In this document: piece after piece, positions 1-7,772 of the stretch
How the letters are laid out: each line of letters opens with the position of its first letter
Position numbering within the stretch: the first letter of the stretch is position 1
Assembly (NCBI RefSeq): GCF_041447285.1
Contig: NZ_JBGMEB010000006.1
Coordinates: 432,043-496,042, forward strand
Direction of reading: 5' to 3'
From: Methanomethylovorans sp041447285
GTDB taxonomy: Archaea; Halobacteriota; Methanosarcinia; Methanosarcinales; Methanosarcinaceae
DNA: 64,000 bases
Made by a program: the position numbers and the translations under genes
The notes under the pieces: generated by a model
Told to the model about the DNA's origin: nothing
The model's database searches: none
The model's input: only the letters and a program-made list of their open reading frames with translations

Positions 1-158
1 TGCTTATTACTAGTATAGGGCGGGGAAATGTATGGATAGCCTGACCTCCTTTATAAGGAATGAGTAGAAACGATATTTATATGTGGTGCAAAGCTGCATT
101 GGATTTATACGTATAAATAGTAAGATTTAACTTGGATCAAAACCTGTATAGGAAGCTC

Positions 159-1373
159 ATGGAGACTATATTTGCTGACAGGATGCAGGCAACGCGTAAG
201 TCCTTCATCAGGGAGATTCTGAAAGTTACTCAGCAGCCGGAAATAATATCTTTCGCTGGCGGGCTTCCTAACCCAGGTCTTTTCCCGGTAGAAGAGATTT
301 CTGCAGCTTCTTCAAAAGTTCTGTCAGAGGATGGTACAAATATTCTTCAGTATAGTACCACCGAAGGATATTTGCCTTTGAGGGAGTTTATCGCACAAAG
401 GTATCTCAAAAAAAGCGGATTAAAGGTAGATCCTGCTGATATTCTGATTACTAACGGCTCACAGCAAAGCATTGACCTTATAGGTAAGGTTTTTTTGAAT
501 AAAGGTGACAGGGTCATTATCGAGAAACCAGGATACCTTGGGGCAATCCAGTCATTCTCCATCTTTGAAGCAGAGTTTGAGGCTGTTCCCCTCCTTGAAG
601 ATGGCATAGACACAGACTTGCTGGATGAAACATTGAGTAAGAAGAGTGCAAAGTTATTCTATACAGTTCCAACTTTCCAGAATCCCTCCGGGATAACTTA
701 CTCCGAACAAAAGAGAAAAGACGTTGCAAGGATCCTCAACAAACATAATGTAATTTGTGTTGAAGACAATGCATACGGAGAACTGAGATTTGCAGGGGAG
801 GACCTGCCGACCATCAGGAACTTCTCTGATAATACGGTCTTAATGGGTTCTTTTTCAAAGATCATTGCTCCAGGGCTTAGAATGGGGTGGATATGTGCCA
901 GAAAGGAAATTATGGAAAAGCTGCTCATTGCAAAACAGGCTGCTGATCTTCATTCCAATTATCTGTCACAAAAGATCATCCATCAGTATTTATTAGATAA
1001 CGATATTGACAGCCATATTAGAAAAATAAAGGATGCTTACGGAAAGCGCAGGGATCTGATGGTTAACATGATGGCTGAATACTTCCCGGAAGGTGTCATG
1101 TATACAAAACCAGATGGTGGTATGTTTGTCTGGGTTACGCTTCCGGAGTCTGTTTCGTCACTTGATCTCTTTGATCTTGCAATAGAAGAGAACGTTGCAT
1201 TTGTTCCCGGTAATCCATTCTATACTGATGATACCAGCGGCAATAGCACATTGAGGCTGAATTTTTCTAATTCAGATGATGAGCAGATCGAAGAAGGAAT
1301 AAAAAGGATGGGAGTGTGCCTGGAAAAGTTGATGGGGGATACTGTCATGGCAGATTCTCAGAAAGGTTTCTGA
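159..1373 (+). CDS. PLP-dependent class I/II aminotransferase (LysN/ARO8-like)
   Basis: Fold-type I aminotransferase of the 2-aminoadipate/aromatic/branched-chain group, cytosolic, about 404 residues, the usual length. The N-terminal substrate loop (FAGGLPNP), the cofactor region (NGSQQSIDL), the PLP-contacting EDNAYGELRF and the Schiff-base lysine in GSFSKIIAPGLRMGW are all present, as is the C-terminal arginine segment (LRLNFS). The reading frame is open to a TTG at 132, but no ribosome site precedes it. The ATG at 159 has AGGA just upstream and gives the N-terminus usual for the family (about 15 residues before RKSFIREILK), so I chose it. TATA-like sequences lie near 72-81 and 106-118. The exact substrate (2-oxoadipate, aromatic or branched-chain 2-oxo acid) cannot be told from sequence; no biosynthetic partner lies next to it. 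Confidence 0.85.
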   Translation: METIFADRMQATRKSFIREILKVTQQPEIISFAGGLPNPGLFPVEEISAASSKVLSEDGTNILQYSTTEGYLPLREFIAQRYLKKSGLKVDPADILITNGSQQSIDLIGKVFLNKGDRVIIEKPGYLGAIQSFSIFEAEFEAVPLLEDGIDTDLLDETLSKKSAKLFYTVPTFQNPSGITYSEQKRKDVARILNKHNVICVEDNAYGELRFAGEDLPTIRNFSDNTVLMGSFSKIIAPGLRMGWICARKEIMEKLLIAKQAADLHSNYLSQKIIHQYLLDNDIDSHIRKIKDAYGKRRDLMVNMMAEYFPEGVMYTKPDGGMFVWVTLPESVSSLDLFDLAIEENVAFVPGNPFYTDDTSGNSTLRLNFSNSDDEQIEEGIKRMGVCLEKLMGDTVMADSQKGF

Positions 1374-1401
1374 TAACCTTTTTTTCTTTAATCTTTTGTT
1401 T

Positions 1402-1890
1402 TCATCTAGTCTTGAGTATTTTTAAGCCACCAGACTGTTTTGCACATATTTTTCTGTGTTCTTCTTCGTCTTTTATCAAGCCCTTTATGTCCTGAATAAA
1501 CTCTTTCCTGTTTATTTCCTCAGGGAACAGATCTTCAATTACTGCACTGTCTGCATTCAAGATGTCTACATAAGCATCACGTGCGAGTATCTCGTACTTC
1601 ATTATTTCATGAAATATTCGCTGCGGAGGCATTCCAGTGAAATCAAATATCTTTGCCGGAAGTCCGGGCGGAGCAGTCGCAGGTATTGGAATATCTGCAG
1701 TCAATAACCATTTTTGCAATATGTTCCAATGCCTGTCAGAATCGTGTGAAAGTTTCTCTAGGGCTTCTATATTATCTCCCATAAGTTGAATACGTGCTTC
1801 CCATGTCCCTAACTGTTCCATCTCAGCCTCAATCCAGTACATGCGTTTGAGAAGAGATGTAAGTGCACTCCTGTCCTTAATCACTGCCAT
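1402..1890 (-). CDS. ferritin-like (four-helix, putative diiron) hypothetical protein
   Basis: Protein of 162 residues, predicted almost entirely helical. Spaced acidic/histidine motifs of the ferritin-like superfamily are visible: E22/E24 near the N-terminus, HDSDRHW in the second helix, KYEILARDAY in the third and DEEEHRKIC in the last. The paired ExxR/DEEEH pattern resembles rubrerythrin-like or bacterioferritin-like diiron sites, so a role in iron or peroxide handling is inferred but not shown; no rubredoxin domain is present. The start is well supported by GGAGG six bases before the ATG. It is divergent from queC, with which it shares a promoter region of about 145 bp, and convergent with the aminotransferase gene. 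I do not recognise an experimentally characterised homologue. Confidence 0.65.
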   Translation of the reverse strand: MAVIKDRSALTSLLKRMYWIEAEMEQLGTWEARIQLMGDNIEALEKLSHDSDRHWNILQKWLLTADIPIPATAPPGLPAKIFDFTGMPPQRIFHEIMKYEILARDAYVDILNADSAVIEDLFPEEINRKEFIQDIKGLIKDEEEHRKICAKQSGGLKILKTR

Positions 1891-1978
1891 TGAATACCTC
1901 CATCATCTACAATGAATTATATTATCCATGTTATTTATATTAGTTATATCATTTACAGGTCGTTTTCCCAGCCCAGCA

Positions 1979-1990
1979 AGTATATATATT
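1979..1990 (+). promoter_or_regulatory. TATA box of the queC operon
   Basis: The run agtatatatatt is a good archaeal TATA element. Transcription would start about 25 bases downstream, near 2010, leaving a leader of roughly 28 bases that holds the GGGGG ribosome site at 2026-2030. This placement means the upstream part of the open frame (from 1912) is not translated and supports a start at 2038. Confidence 0.55.
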
Positions 1991-2037
1991 ATCTGGGTAT
2001 TACTGGGAGAGCATCCAAAGAATATGGGGGATCTATC

Positions 2038-2739
2038 ATTAGTGCAATTGCTTTGCTAAGTAGTGGATTGGATTCTGTCACATCCCTTGCGATAGCACAG
2101 GAAGAGACAGACATAAGACTGGCTTTGATATTTGACTACGGGCAGAAAGCTGCTGCCCGAGAGATAGAGTATTCCCAAAAAGTTGCTGATAAATATGGGA
2201 TCGAGCATAGGCTTATACCTCTTACGTGGCTCAAGGATATCACTACTACAAGTCTGGTGAGTAAGGAGATGGCTGTTCCTCACATCTCTATGCAGGACAT
2301 TGCGGATGAGTCAGACCCAGCTATAACACAAGATTCAGCAAAAAAAGTGTGGGTGCCCAACCGTAATGGTGTAATGATCAATATTGCTGCAAGTTTTGCC
2401 GAAAGCCTCGGATGTAAATATGTTATTGTCGGTTTTAACAGTGAAGAAGCTGTGACCTTCCCTGATAATTCCACTGCATATCTTAATAGTCTTGACAAGT
2501 GCCTGGGATATTCTACTCTCAATGGCGTGAAGGTGATGGCTCCAGTAGCAGGTCTTGATAAGCAGGGAATCATCCGCAAGGCCCTGGAGACAAAGGCTCC
2601 TCTTGAGTGGAGCTGGAGCTGTTATCATGGCGGTGAAATCCCATGCGGTGTATGTGAAAGCTGCACTCGCAGAAAGCGTGCTTTCATGCAGGCCGGTATA
2701 AAGGACCCACTCTTGGAAAGACTTGGGATTGATCTGTGA
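2038..2739 (+). CDS. queC: 7-cyano-7-deazaguanine (preQ0) synthase QueC
   Basis: ATP-dependent enzyme that converts 7-carboxy-7-deazaguanine to preQ0, the base inserted into archaeal tRNA and then made into archaeosine. The PP-loop ATP-binding motif LLSSGLDSVTS lies at the very N-terminus, VWVPNRNGVM in the middle, and a C-terminal zinc site C-x(7)-CGVCESC is complete. Length from the chosen start is 233 residues, typical. The start is unusual: family members begin M-x-A-I-x-LLSSGLDS, and here that methionine position is ATT at 2038, preceded by GGGGG seven bases upstream. No in-frame ATG, GTG or TTG lies between the TATA box and the PP-loop. First gene of an operon with DUF366, queE and queD. 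Confidence 0.92.
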   Translation: MSAIALLSSGLDSVTSLAIAQEETDIRLALIFDYGQKAAAREIEYSQKVADKYGIEHRLIPLTWLKDITTTSLVSKEMAVPHISMQDIADESDPAITQDSAKKVWVPNRNGVMINIAASFAESLGCKYVIVGFNSEEAVTFPDNSTAYLNSLDKCLGYSTLNGVKVMAPVAGLDKQGIIRKALETKAPLEWSWSCYHGGEIPCGVCESCTRRKRAFMQAGIKDPLLERLGIDL

Positions 2740-2774
2740 AAGGTAGGAAGGAAAAAGGTAGGAGAAGCAAGAAC

Positions 2775-3332
2775 ATGAAGTGGATAGTGCTTAAAAAATC
2801 CCTTGATTACGATGGAAGTCAGATCTCCTCTCTATGGGGATATATGGAAGCTGACCTGCAGGAGGATTCCATTATTGCTTTCCGTGGCTCTTGTGATGTG
2901 CAGATACGTCATATGATAGATCTGGAAGACAGAAAGGAAGGGGATACTATTTATTCCACCGATATGCTTCATTTTATCATCGAGCACTTTGATTCCACAG
3001 ACCTCAAACTCATCTATGCCAGACAACGTCTCTTTACCGCAATGGTGGCTGAAACCCTCTCGCAGAGAGGGATAAAGACCACACGGGTCGGAGACGATCT
3101 TTTTGTACAGGGCAAGAAGCTCAGCATTTCCATTGCCAGCACTTCTGCTGTATCCCAGAAAATACACTTCGGTATGAATGTGGAGCATGATGTTTATGGT
3201 TGTCTCAGTGACCAAGGAGTTCCTGAAAGTGATCTGTTCCCTCTGATGGAAGAAATAGCCAGCAGGTATGTGGAAGAGATTCATGACATAGAAAAGGATC
3301 TGCGTAAATCAAGACCATTAGGTGTGATGTAA
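2775..3332 (+). CDS. DUF366 family protein in the preQ0 operon
   Basis: Protein of 185 residues that I match to DUF366, a family found mainly in archaea and repeatedly near queuosine/archaeosine genes; its biochemical role is unknown to me. Features seen are an N-terminal RGSCDV segment, the motif YARQRLFTAMVAE in the centre and SAVSQKIHFGMNV near residue 145, suggesting a compact alpha/beta enzyme rather than a membrane protein. GGAG ten bases before the ATG at 2775 supports this start; the frame extends upstream to a GTG overlapping the queC stop, which would add 13 basic residues. Its stop overlaps the queE ATG (TAATG), so translation is probably coupled. The context implies a job in deazapurine or tRNA base handling. 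Confidence 0.75.
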   Translation: MKWIVLKKSLDYDGSQISSLWGYMEADLQEDSIIAFRGSCDVQIRHMIDLEDRKEGDTIYSTDMLHFIIEHFDSTDLKLIYARQRLFTAMVAETLSQRGIKTTRVGDDLFVQGKKLSISIASTSAVSQKIHFGMNVEHDVYGCLSDQGVPESDLFPLMEEIASRYVEEIHDIEKDLRKSRPLGVM

Positions 3333-4048
3333 TGGAAGCACCGATCACTGAGATATTCTGCTCCGTGCAGGGTGAAGGACCATACGTAGGTAACAGGCAG
3401 GTATTCCTGAGATTTGCCGGCTGCAATCTAAATTGTTCTTACTGTGATACTGATGTAAGAATAGCTGAAGCCTGCAAGTATGAGGTGGACCCAGGTTCTG
3501 GTATATTCCAGTATGTTAAAAACCCTCTTAACTCTGATAAGATCGCAGAGATCGTGGCTCCGTTTATGAATGTCCATTCTCTTTCTCTCACAGGAGGAGA
3601 GCCGTTATTGTATGCGGACTTCATTACAGAGTTAGATGTAGGTTTCCCTTTATACCTGGAATCTAACATGACATTGCCGGATATGGCAAAAAAAGTAAAG
3701 GATTGCATCTCTTTTGTTTCAGGTGATGTGAAGCTTACGGACGAGTTCCAGGGTGAAGAGCTGGAGTCTCATATTGAGAGGACTATCAAAACCTTCAGGA
3801 TACTCAGAAAGACTGAGAACAGGGACTGTTTCTGTAAGATCGTAATGACAAAGGATGTCCTTCCGACTGATGTTCTCGATGTGGCAGAGTCCATCAGCAA
3901 CTACATATCCTGTCTTGTCCTGCAGCCGGTAACTCAAAACGATCTAAGGCCAGATGTAAGGACTTTGCTTGAATTACAAAATGAACTGCTTGGTGATATT
4001 GATACTTTGATAATCCCACAGACCCACAGGATGTGGGGGTGTTTATAA
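3332..4048 (+). CDS. queE: 7-carboxy-7-deazaguanine synthase QueE (radical SAM)
   Basis: Radical SAM enzyme that contracts 6-carboxy-tetrahydropterin to 7-carboxy-7-deazaguanine, the second dedicated step of preQ0 synthesis. The protein is 238 residues. The N-terminal TEIFCSVQGEGPYVGN is the QueE signature, followed by the cluster motif C31-x3-C35-x2-C38 in FAGCNLNCSYCDTD and the SAM-binding SLTGGEPLLY. This is the standard CX3CX2C version. It is translationally coupled at both ends: its ATG overlaps the DUF366 stop and its TAA overlaps the queD ATG. The order queC-DUF366-queE-queD carries all the committed preQ0 steps after GTP cyclohydrolase; the tRNA-guanine transglycosylase and the archaeosine synthase are not in this window. 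Confidence 0.93.
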   Translation: MEAPITEIFCSVQGEGPYVGNRQVFLRFAGCNLNCSYCDTDVRIAEACKYEVDPGSGIFQYVKNPLNSDKIAEIVAPFMNVHSLSLTGGEPLLYADFITELDVGFPLYLESNMTLPDMAKKVKDCISFVSGDVKLTDEFQGEELESHIERTIKTFRILRKTENRDCFCKIVMTKDVLPTDVLDVAESISNYISCLVLQPVTQNDLRPDVRTLLELQNELLGDIDTLIIPQTHRMWGCL

Positions 4049-4386
4049 TGAAGATGAAACTTGGAATAATAGATCATATAGACAGTGCTCATTACTTACC
4101 CCAGCATAAAACATGCGGAATCGTGCACGGCCATACGTACAAGGTCGAAATAGTCATAGAAGGAGAAAAAAGTGAGAATGGCATGGTGATGGACTTCTAT
4201 GATATAAAAAGGATCGTTAAGGAAGTGCTCAAGGAATATGATCACAGGTTGCTTAACGATATACTTGAGTTCCCAAGTGTGGAGAACCTGTGTGAACATA
4301 TGCACCGAAACCTTAGTTCCAAACTGAACTTCCCGCTATCCGTAAAGGTGTGGGAAGGAGAAGGCAAGTGGTGTGAAGTCTGCTGA
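4048..4386 (+). CDS. queD: 6-carboxy-5,6,7,8-tetrahydropterin synthase QueD (PTPS family)
   Basis: Small zinc enzyme of the 6-pyruvoyl-tetrahydropterin synthase family that makes 6-carboxy-tetrahydropterin from dihydroneopterin triphosphate. The 112 residues contain the zinc ligands (a histidine in DSAHYL and the HGHTY pair), the catalytic cysteine in KTCGIVHGH, YDHRLLND and the terminal WEGEGKW pterin-anchoring segment. This is slightly shorter than bacterial QueD but complete. The frame could begin at a GTG at 4033, but the ATG at 4048 overlaps the queE stop as TAATG and has GGGGGTG at a good distance, so it is preferred. Last gene of the preQ0 operon; nifB follows 41 bp later on the same strand. 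Confidence 0.92.
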   Translation: MKMKLGIIDHIDSAHYLPQHKTCGIVHGHTYKVEIVIEGEKSENGMVMDFYDIKRIVKEVLKEYDHRLLNDILEFPSVENLCEHMHRNLSSKLNFPLSVKVWEGEGKWCEVC

Positions 4387-4427
4387 TAATGAAGAAATCC
4401 CAAAAGATAAATAACATAAGGATATAG

Positions 4428-5399
4428 TTGAGCCAATTTAAAGAACTAGCTGTGGATGTGACAGGTATGTCTACTGAAAACAACGCATGTGATATAACGG
4501 TCTCCAGTAAGGAGAAGGAAATGCAGAGGATCATTGCACAACATCCCTGTTACTCAAAAGAGGCACAGCATAAGTATGGCAGGATACATTTACCTGTTGC
4601 TCCTGCTTGTAATATCCAATGCAATTATTGTGACAGGAAGTTCGATTGTGTTAACGAGAGCCGCCCCGGTGTCACAAGTGAAGTCTTGACACCTATGGAG
4701 GCCCTGGAGAAGACCAAGCAAGTGCTCAAGGAGTTTCCATTCATCAAAGTAGTTGCAGTGGCAGGTCCTGGAGATCCTCTGGCCAATGACGCTACTTTTG
4801 AAACTTTCAGGCTTATCAAGACTGAGTTCCCGGAGGTCACTCTTTGTCTGAGTACCAATGGACTTGCACTTCCAGACAGGATGTCTGAGGTCATCGAGAC
4901 AGGTGTGGACACTTTGACAGTGACCCTGAATGCCATAGATCCGGAAATAGAAGCACAGCTTATCAGCCATGCAGTTTACAAGGGTAAGGTTTACAAGGGT
5001 GTGGAAGCTGCTGAGATCCTTATCAAGAACCAGCTTGCAGGCATTAAGATGGCTGTAGATGCGGGTATCGTAGTTAAGATTAATACTGTGATGGTGCCAG
5101 GCATCAATGATAAGCATATCATCGAAGTGGCTAAGAAAGTCAACGAGCTGGGTGTTTATATAATGAACATCATGCCTCTTATCTGCCAGGCCAAGTTCGC
5201 AGATATGGAGCCGCCAACACCTGAAGAACGACAGGCTGTGCAGAAGGCATGTGAACCTTATGTGCAGCAGATGAGACACTGCCGGCAATGCAGGTCAGAT
5301 GCGTTCGGTCTGATAGGAAAGGATCTTTCCCAGATGAGCGAAGAACGCCGCAATACCATAAAACTGGAAATGTCTGAAAAGGCTGAAAAGCATAAGTGA
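4428..5399 (+). CDS. nifB: NifB-type radical SAM protein (iron-sulfur cluster/cofactor assembly)
   Basis: Radical SAM protein of 323 residues matching archaeal NifB, the enzyme that builds the carbide-containing NifB-co precursor of nitrogenase cofactor. The signature HLPVAPACNIQCNYCDRKFDC carries the CX3CX2C cluster (C61, C65, C68), followed by NESRPGVTSEVLTP, AGPGDPLAN and the late CRQCRSDAFGLIG motif with further cluster cysteines. Like other archaeal forms it lacks the C-terminal NafY-like domain. Start is TTG with AAGGAT four bases upstream; an ATG at 4467 is a possible alternative. No nitrogenase structural genes are in the window, and nifB is known in methanogens without linked nif genes, so nitrogen fixation should not be concluded from this gene alone. 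Confidence 0.88.
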   Translation: MSQFKELAVDVTGMSTENNACDITVSSKEKEMQRIIAQHPCYSKEAQHKYGRIHLPVAPACNIQCNYCDRKFDCVNESRPGVTSEVLTPMEALEKTKQVLKEFPFIKVVAVAGPGDPLANDATFETFRLIKTEFPEVTLCLSTNGLALPDRMSEVIETGVDTLTVTLNAIDPEIEAQLISHAVYKGKVYKGVEAAEILIKNQLAGIKMAVDAGIVVKINTVMVPGINDKHIIEVAKKVNELGVYIMNIMPLICQAKFADMEPPTPEERQAVQKACEPYVQQMRHCRQCRSDAFGLIGKDLSQMSEERRNTIKLEMSEKAEKHK

Positions 5400-5426
5400 A
5401 GATGTTCTAATCCATTGGTGTTCTAG

Positions 5427-6404
5427 ATGGACCTGGAGTTGCTTGCCCGTAATCTGCGTGAGTTCGAAGGTGTCTCACGCAAAAAACCCATTGCAGAGAT
5501 TTTCAAGATATTTGACAGCGTGCGCCATGAATATGGCAATGTCATCGCAGACTTTGGTGATGATGCTGCTGTGATAGACATAGGCGGCGATGATGTTATT
5601 CTGTTCGCTGCTGATGGTATTTGGGGAAGGATAGTGGAAAAGAGCCCATGGTGGACTGGTTATACTTCTGTAGTTGTAAATGTCAATGACATCTCGGCCA
5701 TGGGTGGTAAGCCCCTTGCGATGGTAAATGTTATGTCATCCGGTGATCCCGAGTCTATAAAAGGCATAATGGAGGGTATAAGGGATGGTATTAACAAATT
5801 TGGTGTGCCAATGGTCGGGGGTCACACTCATCCAGACACTCCATATAATTCTCTTGCAGTTGCCATCATAGGTATAGCTAAAAAAGACTGCGTTATCAGA
5901 AGCGATACTGCAAGTCCGGGGGATGTTGTTATCTTTGCATACGATATGGATGGCCGGGTAGGTAAAAATTCGCCATATAGCTGGGATACTACTTCCTTTA
6001 AAGATCCTCAATTTGTGAGGGATTGTTACCTGGTGATGGTGACAATGGCCGAAAGAAAGCTTGTGACAGCAGGTAAGGATATCAGCAATCCTGGTTCAAT
6101 TGGAACTCTGGGCATGTTATGCGAAACCAGTAAGGTTGGAGCTTCTATAGACATTAAGAAGGTACCAACGCCTGAAAATATGGATTTTGAGCAATGGTTG
6201 AAGATATATCCTGCAACAGGTTATGTTGTAACCACAAAACCGGAGAATGTGCAGGCATGCATTGACGTATTTGGTCAGGTAGGTATCACTGCTGCTGCTG
6301 TGGGTGAGATTAATGACACCTATAAGATCGAAATTCACGATGAAAAAGAAAAAGCTACTGTTTTTGATTTCACTCAGGATATCATAACTGGCATTGATGA
6401 ATAA
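5427..6404 (+). CDS. methanogenesis marker protein 2 (AIR synthase/SelD-like)
   Basis: Protein of 325 residues in the PurM/SelD (AIR synthase-related) superfamily; the overall pattern fits methanogenesis marker 2, a family found in essentially all methanogens with no assigned reaction. The N-terminal ATP-binding half shows FGDDAAVID and AADGIWGRI, then the glycine-rich NVNDISAMGGKPLAMVNV, and VGGHTHPDTP at the midpoint; these are the positions used by SelD and PurM to bind ATP and metal. The C-terminal half (PGSIGTLGMLCE, YPATGYVV) is also typical. It lies 27 bp downstream of nifB on the same strand, an arrangement that suggests co-transcription and perhaps a role in cofactor or cluster assembly. 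Confidence 0.85.
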   Translation: MDLELLARNLREFEGVSRKKPIAEIFKIFDSVRHEYGNVIADFGDDAAVIDIGGDDVILFAADGIWGRIVEKSPWWTGYTSVVVNVNDISAMGGKPLAMVNVMSSGDPESIKGIMEGIRDGINKFGVPMVGGHTHPDTPYNSLAVAIIGIAKKDCVIRSDTASPGDVVIFAYDMDGRVGKNSPYSWDTTSFKDPQFVRDCYLVMVTMAERKLVTAGKDISNPGSIGTLGMLCETSKVGASIDIKKVPTPENMDFEQWLKIYPATGYVVTTKPENVQACIDVFGQVGITAAAVGEINDTYKIEIHDEKEKATVFDFTQDIITGIDE

Positions 6405-6452
6405 TTGAATTATCAATGCCTTGTGATGTATAGCAAAAAAGCATGAGGTATT

Positions 6453-6740
6453 TCAGTGTTCACTGTTAATCCATGCAACCAGTTCATCATGCAGGAACTG
6501 TTCTGCAGCCTGCACAACTTCAAGTTTGCCGCGCAGTACCAGCAGGTCTCTTTCGTCACATTCTATTATGTTTACTGATATTTTCCTCTCTACAGGCTCA
6601 AGGTCGAATTCTTCGACCATATCATATATGATGTAGGATGGGGTTCCAGGTGGTATGATCAGATCATAGAGTTCTTCAAGCTCCCCTTCTTCAGCATGTT
6701 TTTTTGCTTTCAGGTCTTCAAGTGTTAGTTTTTTTACCAT
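6453..6740 (-). CDS. conserved small acidic protein, function unknown
   Basis: Protein of 95 residues, acidic, with a basic N-terminal stretch (KKLTLEDLKAKK) followed by EEGELEELYDLIIPPGTPSYIIYDMVEEF and a second half rich in alternating hydrophobic residues (ISVNIIECDERDLLVLRGKLEVV), suggesting a small alpha/beta domain. The start at the ATG at 6740 is supported by GGTGAGG immediately upstream; a GTG at 6749 lies inside that ribosome site and is less likely. The gene is convergent with the marker 2 gene, 48 bp away. I do not recognise the family; the clean ribosome site and unbroken coding character argue that it is real. Confidence 0.6.
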   Translation of the reverse strand: MVKKLTLEDLKAKKHAEEGELEELYDLIIPPGTPSYIIYDMVEEFDLEPVERKISVNIIECDERDLLVLRGKLEVVQAAEQFLHDELVAWINSEH

Positions 6741-6829
6741 GTGCCTCACCTATTGTAGAAGCTCATATTCAGCTTCAGCATAAAAAGTAAACGGATAAGA
6801 AGAGAAAAAATGGTACGTTGTGTACCACA

Positions 6830-7234
6830 TCAGAGAATTTGTGCACCAGCATGAGGGCCGGGCAGGGAGTCGTAGACCTCTTCCACGTGCACAACAACGG
6901 CTGCTTTCTTTGGCATGTTCGGTTTAGCTGAGTCTACCCATTGCTTCATTTCGTCAAATATCTTACCATCTGTGATCATTTTCACACTGCCCTTTATCTG
7001 GAAGCACTTCCTTGTATAGCTGTCATATACCACAAAAGCTACTTTTGGGTTGTGTTTCAGATTATCTTCAGTTTTGAGGAAGAAATTATCCGAGATGAGG
7101 ATTGTCTCAGCGTCCATTACTTTCAGGAAGCCTACAAGGGCAACGTTGGGAATGCCATTTGCACTTGATGTTGCTACTGGCACGGGGTTCTGCTTGGCGA
7201 TAGTGTCCATTACTTCTTTTGTCATCTTTACCAT
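6830..7234 (-). CDS. pyridoxamine 5'-phosphate oxidase-like FMN-binding protein
   Basis: Small split-barrel flavoprotein of 134 residues. The N-terminal VPVATSSANGIPNVALVGFL, the central ILISDNFFLKTEDNL and NPKVAFVVYD strands and RKCFQIKGSVKMI are typical of the PNPOx-like/FMN-binding split-barrel family widespread in anaerobes and methanogens. These usually bind FMN or F420 as homodimers; the substrate is not predictable. Length is that of the minimal single-barrel form. AGGAG lies nine bases before the ATG. It is transcribed toward the 95-residue gene with a gap of about 90 bp, so the two might share a transcript. Confidence 0.8.
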   Translation of the reverse strand: MVKMTKEVMDTIAKQNPVPVATSSANGIPNVALVGFLKVMDAETILISDNFFLKTEDNLKHNPKVAFVVYDSYTRKCFQIKGSVKMITDGKIFDEMKQWVDSAKPNMPKKAAVVVHVEEVYDSLPGPHAGAQIL

Positions 7235-7421
7235 TATTTACCACTCCTATGTGATTTTTAATGTCTCGTTTTTCTTTGAAAGCTAGTTATAGCTACTAAG
7301 ATATCTTGATTGTGGTGACAGCTTTCAGAGATTATTCTTAGCACTATGTCTCAAAAGCAGAGGGTATGTAAATGTACATAAAAATACCGGAATGTTTATG
7401 CTTTTGAGCAGCATTTAATGC

Positions 7422-7742
7422 ATGATAGCAATGCAGGAATACACTTTCAAACGTGGATATAAGCTTGATCTTGAAAGGATCCATGAATGCCTGTCGGAGA
7501 GCTTTCCCGCCGAGATTAAAAAGAACGGCGATAAGCTTGTGATGTCCTATGGCATCTTCAAGACGCTTACTGTCTGGATACAGAACAAAAAAATGGCAGT
7601 GGATACTGAATCTGATACTACCGTCACGGATGATGAAGCTATTCTGGACACAAACAAGAGATATAGGGATTTCCTGTACAAGGCTACTGGCTACACAGCC
7701 AAGGAGCGTCTTAAGAAGGCTAAAGAGGAAGTATCCAAGTAA
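7422..7742 (+). CDS. DUF5611 family protein
   Basis: Protein of 106 residues that resembles DUF5611, a small family I associate with methanogens; no function is known. Visible features are YTFKRGYKLDLERIHECL at the N-terminus, a central pair of strands (KLVMSYGIFKTLTVWIQNKKMAVDTES) and a C-terminal helical tail (KRYRDFLYKATGYTAKERLKKAKEE). The frame opens at ATG 7422, with a second ATG at 7431; neither has a strong ribosome site, and a TATA-like tttatgc at 7395-7401 would place the transcript start close to the ATG, so the mRNA may be leaderless. The chorismate-lyase-like gene follows 30 bp downstream on the same strand. Confidence 0.65.
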   Translation: MIAMQEYTFKRGYKLDLERIHECLSESFPAEIKKNGDKLVMSYGIFKTLTVWIQNKKMAVDTESDTTVTDDEAILDTNKRYRDFLYKATGYTAKERLKKAKEEVSK

Positions 7743-7772
7743 ATTTCTTGAACTATCAAAAACATCATTCAT

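Noticed and set aside
1912..2037. Upstream extension of the queC frame
   Set aside because: It runs through the TATA box at 1979-1990, lacks a ribosome site and does not match the family N-terminus.
4428..5399. Evidence that the organism fixes nitrogen
   Set aside because: Only nifB is present in the window; nifB also occurs in methanogens away from nitrogenase genes.
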